Below are positions 58,473-64,000 of a stretch of 64,000 nt of DNA, piece by piece. Made by a program: the position numbers and the translations under genes. Below the pieces are notes generated by a model, which was not told the DNA's origin, did not search any database, and saw only the letters and a program-made list of their open reading frames with translations. Location of the stretch: positions 558,001-622,000 of the forward strand of contig NC_082415.1 of NCBI RefSeq assembly GCF_004011695.2, read 5' to 3'. How positions within the stretch are numbered: the first letter of the stretch is position 1; each line of letters starts with the position of its first letter. The stretch comes from Ascochyta rabiei. Lineage: Eukaryota; Ascomycota; Dothideomycetes; Pleosporales; Didymellaceae.

Positions 58473-61400
58473 CTATCCCCCTTCTGTTCTAGCTTAGTCT
58501 CTTAAGCTTATTTATATAACGCAGGGCCCTTACTTAATTATTAGGCAGGTTTTAACATTGTTAAAATAACTAACAATCTTGTATTTAGCTTACTGTTATT
58601 ATTTATATAAATTTATTAAGTCCTTTCGAGAGATTATAGTGTAGAAATATAAAGCTTATATAAAACCTAACTAAGTATATAAGGTCTAAGTTTAATCTAG
58701 AATAAATAGCAAATGTGTTTACTTAAGGCAACATTATAATATAAAGGTAACTTAATCTAAGTTTAACTAACTAGTGTCTAAGAAAGAGAAGTTGCGTATG
58801 TGCATAAAAGAGAGTTATAAAGTGTAAACTAAAGTACTGCGTATATCTAAAAAAGCTATAGAAGACTTATATGTAGCTTATACGCGCAAGGAGCACTTAT
58901 AATAATAAATAGATTTATTAGACTATTGTGCTAAAGAGGCTATTACAGTAGAAGAGCGCGGTATTAAAGAGCAGGAGCAGTTATAGGCAGGGAATATCGA
59001 GTTAGATCTGTCTAATAAGTTCTTGTTGCTGCCTAGTACCTAGAGCGCCTTTAAAGGCTAGCCCTTAGAGTACTAGGAGAGCAACGTAGCACTGCCTAAT
59101 TAGTCTCTTTAAATTGCTTTAATAACTGCTAGCAGTTTATAGGGTGCGTAGTTAGTTCCTATATGTTTTCTAAGTCTAGGTATCCTAACTACTTAACTAG
59201 ATATTTAACTTAACTACCTTCTTTCTAGTGTTATATTATTTTTTTAACTTCCTATTAGTCTTTACTATTAGCTTAGTATTAGAAGTTCTTCTAGGTAGGC
59301 GTTCTAGAGTTAGCTAGTTCTAATAGGGAGATGTAGAACACTAGATAGATCTTTGCATTCTTTAGCAGATTAAGTCTATAGTTAACTAGGCTTATCTACT
59401 TAGAAATAGAAAAGGGTCTAACTTTAATATAAACTAGTTTTTTTATTAGTCTTTGCGTTTAAAGGTTTTTTATAAGGAGATAGACTTTATCCCCCTCTTT
59501 TAGCTAAGGTGCTGTTTTTCTTTTCTAGTTAACATAAGAGATTGCTTGTTCTTAAGCCTTACTAATGTTTTCTAGCAATTTCTAGTGTACTTCCTTCAGT
59601 TTAGCTACTAAGGAGATTGCTAATTTAGTCTAGATAGTTGTTTCTAGGCTTCTAGTAAAGAGATTTAGGTGTCTCCTGTAATTTGCAAAGAACAGCGTTG
59701 TACCTATTACTTCTAATAATTTATTATTATACGTAATCTATGCTATAGGTAACAGTAAAACCTAGTTATCTTACTACTATTTACTGTATATCTGTAGGTA
59801 TGTTTCTATAGTCTAATTTGTTCTTTTAGTCTATCTATCTGTCTGTAGATAATAAGTAGTTAATAGCTTCTTCTTAGTGCCTATAGCTGCTAACAGCGTA
59901 GTCTAATAGTTTAACGTAAAGAGCTTATCTTAGTTGCTGATAATAGAATCTAGTATACTGTAGTACCTAATTACTAAATCTAAGAATACTTAAGCTAGTT
60001 GCTTAGCAGTATAATTGTAATAAAACAGTATTACCTAAGTATACTTAGTAAATCTGTCTACTATAACAAAGATTAAGTTATAGGCGTATCCTGTAATAGA
60101 GTCCTTAGAGACAGGTAGTTATGTAACAAAGTCTATAGTAATATTTATCTATATTACTGTTAGCAGCTCTATTACCTATATTTCTCTGTACTTTGTATGT
60201 ATACTGTACTTATTTTATTAATAATTAACACAGTTCTTAATATATTTAGTAACCTTATCTTCTATGTTCCTAAACTTGTAATATCTTTTAATAAGTTCTA
60301 TTATACGTGTAGTTCTAGAGTGTCTATATAGTAGGTTGTTATAATAACTAGCTATAATTTCTTCTTAAAGTTCCTCTAGTACTTGCAATAGGATGCGCCG
60401 TTTCTGCTAAACTTATATTATATTATTAAGCTGCTGTAATAGCCCTAAGGACCTATCCTTATTTATCCTAAGTATAGCATGCTTATTAATTGTTTTTATT
60501 CCTGTAAGGTTATATTGTTAACTAAGTGCGTTAGCTCTACTATTGTCTTTTCCTAGGGTATATAGTATCTTAAACTTATATCTTCCTAACAGTTCTAACT
60601 ATCTAACTTGTCTTCTGTTAAGAACCTTAGTTGTTATAAAATAGACTAGGTTCTTGTAGTCTGTATATATAGTAAGGTCTAAGCAGCTTTCTATATAGAT
60701 TCTCTAATGTTCTAGGGTTAATACAATTGCTATAAGCTCTTTGTTATACGCATTATAGTTTTCTTCTAGTCCTATAAACTTCTATAAATAGTAGGTAATT
60801 AGGTGCTATAGGCTATCTCGTTCTTACGTTACGTAAGCTCCTAATGCTAGTTCTAAGGCATTAGTTTTAATTTAAAGTAGCTCTCTACTCTTAAATATAA
60901 TTATTGTAGGTAGTTCTACGCATACTTACTTAAGTAACTAGAAGGAGTTTTCTTATGCTTACTCCTATTTAATTAGAACATCCTTCTATATTATCTTAGT
61001 AAGCAGTAGCACTTTTATAAAGTAGTCTATAATAAAGCATTAGTTAAAGGTAAGAAAGCTAAGGAATTCCTAGATTCCTTTAACTGTTTTTAGCATTAGC
61101 TAATCCTTTATAACCTAAATCTTTTTTAGGCTTATCTTTACTTTGTATCTTCCTATAATATAGCTAAGGAATTCTACTTCTTCCTTGTGCTATTTGCACT
61201 TCTCCAGCTTTAGGTAGAGGTCTGCTCTTCCTAGGTAGTCTAACACTTCCTTAACGTAGGTTATATGTTCCTCTAGTGTCTTACTATACACTAGGATGTT
61301 ATTAAGGTATACTACTATTAATTAGTCTAAGTGTGCTCTTAACACGTTGTTAATTAGAGCCTAGCACGTAGCTAGTGTATTAGGTAGCCTAAATAGCATA

Positions 61401-64000
61401 ACTAGGTACTTATAATAGCTACAATAGGTCCTAAATACTATCTTCTATTCCTTACCTTCCTTTATGCGTATAAGATTGTACACTCTACGCAGATTAATTA
61501 TAGTAAAGTATTATACTCTGCTAAGTCCGTCTTATAACTTCTTAATATTTAGTAGTAGGTATTAATTCTTAATTATAATGTTATTAAGCTTTTAGTAGTT
61601 AATATATAGGCGTAGTAAGCTGTCTTTCTTAGCTGTACAGGTAATAGGAAATCCTGCTAGAGATTCTAATTCTCTAATAAATCCTTTCTTAAGGTTTTCC
61701 TTAATATACTTATATAGTACCTTAAGTTCCTTTTCTTAGAGTCTGTATATAGGTTAAAAGGGCAGTTCCTTCCCTTCCTAGAGCTTAATATTGCAGTCCT
61801 ATAGTTTAGACTGTAGTAATACTTTTATAGTCTTCTTATACTAGAAGAGTTCTATATAACTCTTATATTTATCTAGGATGTTAGGAAGTGCACTGTCCTT
61901 CTCCTTAGCTTCGCCTTTCCTATCCCCTCCTGTCTTAGTAGTTAGTAGCCAGCTAACTGCTCTATCTTGGTGCGTCTTATATGTTAAAGATATATTATTA
62001 ATCTTCTTCTTATCTACTAATTGCAGCGTATATTGCGTAGGTATTAGTGCAGCTATATAGTGCTTATATCTATTAAAAAAGATTTATTACTTCTTCTAAT
62101 TAATTTATAGATTATACTCTTGTAACTATAGTAGTCCTAATATAACATTATAGGCGGCTGTCCTAAGAATGTTAAGGTCTAACTTCTCTTTATAGTCTTA
62201 TATCCTTAGGAGGGCAACTTAAACTTTAAGCGTAACTCTTTCTTCCCCTAGTATTAGCTCTCTGTTAGCTACTTATAATAGGTATGGTTCTTCTTTATAC
62301 TATAGTTAAAGTGTAGCTTCTTCTACTACTGTACGGGATATGTAGTTTCCCTAGGCTCCTAAGTCTAATAATACTAATAGCTCTACTCTATTTAGTATAA
62401 TAGTAAGCTTAATAAGGTAATTAGTCCTAATAGAATTGATAGATTAATCCCTAGCGCTCTCCAGCGCTGTCCTAAAAAAGACTTATGCTTAAATCTGTTA
62501 TGTTCCTTATGTCCTTAGTAACCCTTACAATTAGGGTTTAGGTAGTTCTGCTAGTGCGTGTTGTAGCACTATCTATTAACTACTAACTATATCTAAATAA
62601 TTGCTTACAGGTTATCTATTCGAGGAAAGTAGGTATAGCTATATTTGTTAATAAGGTGCCTTTTGTATAAGTTGTTCTTGCAGTTATACTACTAAACATA
62701 ATAAGAGTAGTGTCCTAGAGGGAACTATCTATAGTTCAGCTTAGACCCTTAGTGTACACTGTATTAGTTATTACTATAGGCTATCTATAACAATTCTCTA
62801 TATCTTAGATTCCTAACGTCTAGTTTATACTAGGGTTGTAGGCTAAGTAGTAGTAGAAGTAATATTAGTAAGGGTTATTGTTTCCTTATGCGCTGTACGC
62901 TACGTTATATCTCTTTTTTACACTAGTATTAATCTTTAGCTTCTTCTAGGTTACTTAGTACTTATTAGTAGTTGTTAGTCTCTTATTTAACCTGCTAGAT
63001 AAGCTAGTTAAATTCTAGAGTAAGTTCTTCTTCCTTAGATCCTACTATAGGTTAGATAAGGTTTTAACACATTCTAGTGTACGCTTCTTCCTCCGCTTAG
63101 CACTTGCGCTTCTAGCGACAGTGTTAGCAACGCGTATTGTCTTATCTAATTTCTATAAGTGTTTATCTAGAAGTATCTAAGAGGTTGTCTATCTTACGTT
63201 AGTAGTCCTTTATCTCTTTATAGGGTTTGTAAATGTTGTTTAGCATAGCTTACTTCTTAGCAACCTCTTCTAGTTTGCGTTTAATAACTAGAAGTTCCTT
63301 ACCTTTAAGACTAAAGTAGCTTATTCTCTATTAACAGAACAGGCCTTTATGTTTTTTACTAACCTTAAGGCTTGTTCCTTCTATACAGTATTCTACTACG
63401 TAATACTATTAGTTGCTGTTAGTAAATAGTACTCCTTTGCCTTCTATGTTGTTGTAGTAAGAGGTTACTACATAAATAGGAGGCTTAATACATTTAGCAT
63501 TATCCTTAAGACTAGACTCTAGGTCTTCTATAAGTCGCCCTATATTATTAGTAACTACTTCCTAGTTACTAGCATCTGCAGTATTAACTTTGTAGTTAAG
63601 GACATTAAGCTGTTAAAGAACCTTGTTCTTTATCTTACAGTCTCTTAAAAAGTAGCGTAGTTTGCCACAGTTGTAGCAGTCCTTACCGCTGTCCTTGTTA
63701 GAGTAGTGTCCTGCTCTACCCTTCCTTTTGTTCTATTGTCCTAGTAGCAGTCCTTTGTTAAGGTTTAAGAGGTCTATAGCCTCTAGTCTAAAGTAACTAC
63801 TCTATATGTTATTATAGATATGTTAGCTAGTGTTAGGCTAGTAACATCCTCCTTATTGTTCTTAGTTTAGGTTATTACGCTACAGGTTACGTAGAGGCAG
63901 GCAGTTATTTCTAATAACTACAACCTGTGCCTGCAGATCTTTTTATAGTTCTAGTTGTAGTTTATAGAGCTTAATGTTAATAGATATAGACTTATTAATA
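57979..64000 (-). mobile_element. third chromovirus, minus strand, continues past window end
   Basis: An LTR at 57,979-58,472 begins TGTTAAG and ends TTATAACA; it is related to, but clearly diverged from, the LTR of the 14,289-22,885 element. A purine-rich tract on the minus strand abuts it (58,473-58,490). On the minus strand, reading upward in coordinate, come a chromodomain near 59,120-59,220 (KYLVK.LGYLDLENI.E, then NC..LLK.F), the integrase C-terminal block VFYISLLELA.SRT near 59,290-59,360, then integrase, RNase H, RT, protease and gag. In gag, a zinc knuckle begins CYNCGK near 63,665-63,690. The chromodomain places it among chromoviruses. It is inactive because of TAG/TAA stops, yet less mutated than the 14,289-22,885 copy. 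The other LTR is outside the window. Confidence 0.88.

Overview
The window looks like a chromosome segment of a filamentous ascomycete with strong repeat-induced point mutation (RIP), most likely a Dothideomycete of the Pleosporales type. The evidence is short 50-180 nt GT-AG introns, Pezizomycotina-style proteins, and sharply alternating base composition. Two AT-rich, TpA-saturated blocks (about 1-36,620 and 55,110-64,000) flank one GC-balanced island (about 36,620-55,110). In the AT-rich blocks the only readable protein traces are transposon or repeat genes. Their stops are TAG/TAA where CAG, CAA or TGG would be expected, which is what RIP (C-to-T at CpA on either strand) produces. The species cannot be fixed from the sequence. 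The 1,862/1,863-bp and 1,842-bp pogo/Fot1-like elements recall the Molly and Pixie elements of Parastagonospora, but that is memory of sizes, not a search.

Left AT-rich block: a copia pol remnant (1-1,930); a pogo-like transposon (1,968-3,829); unassigned sequence with short tandem repeats; a complete Ty3/gypsy chromovirus with intact 5-bp target duplication (5,908-13,069), sitting inside a CTCTAC-type minisatellite; a second complete chromovirus on the minus strand (14,289-22,885) that carries a nested 1,842-bp pogo-like element; a degraded plus-strand coding region I cannot identify with confidence (23,560-26,150); a degraded RecQ-type helicase on the minus strand (29,180-31,747) split by a MITE; and two 1,863-bp pogo-like copies (31,748-33,610 and 34,269-36,131) separated by a minisatellite.

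GC-balanced island: four genes are well supported. From left to right they are a Gln/Pro/Ser-rich protein with a conserved C-terminal domain (minus, 41,321-42,624), mitochondrial ribosomal protein uS9m (minus, 47,446-48,606), translation elongation factor eEF1B-gamma (plus, 48,877-50,362) and a class II cyclic-nucleotide phosphodiesterase (plus, 52,079-53,956). I rebuilt the first three from spliced exons. uS9m and eEF1B-gamma are head-to-head across 270 bp. The 4.8 kb between the first gene and uS9m holds no gene I can support, but has an unusual cluster of G-rich short tandem repeats. Near its left edge the island also carries a MITE with well-preserved 55-bp inverted repeats, into which a third 1,863-bp pogo-like copy has jumped.

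Right AT-rich block: a LINE C-terminal remnant, a MITE, a solo chromovirus LTR with its 5-bp duplication, a second type of MITE, a gag fragment of the first chromovirus family, and the start of a third chromovirus running off the window end. The pogo-like elements and the MITEs share one terminal design: a TA target, ends reading ACGTA, then two copies of a motif spaced 16-17 bp apart whose sequence differs between families. That shared design is the most interesting structural signal here.
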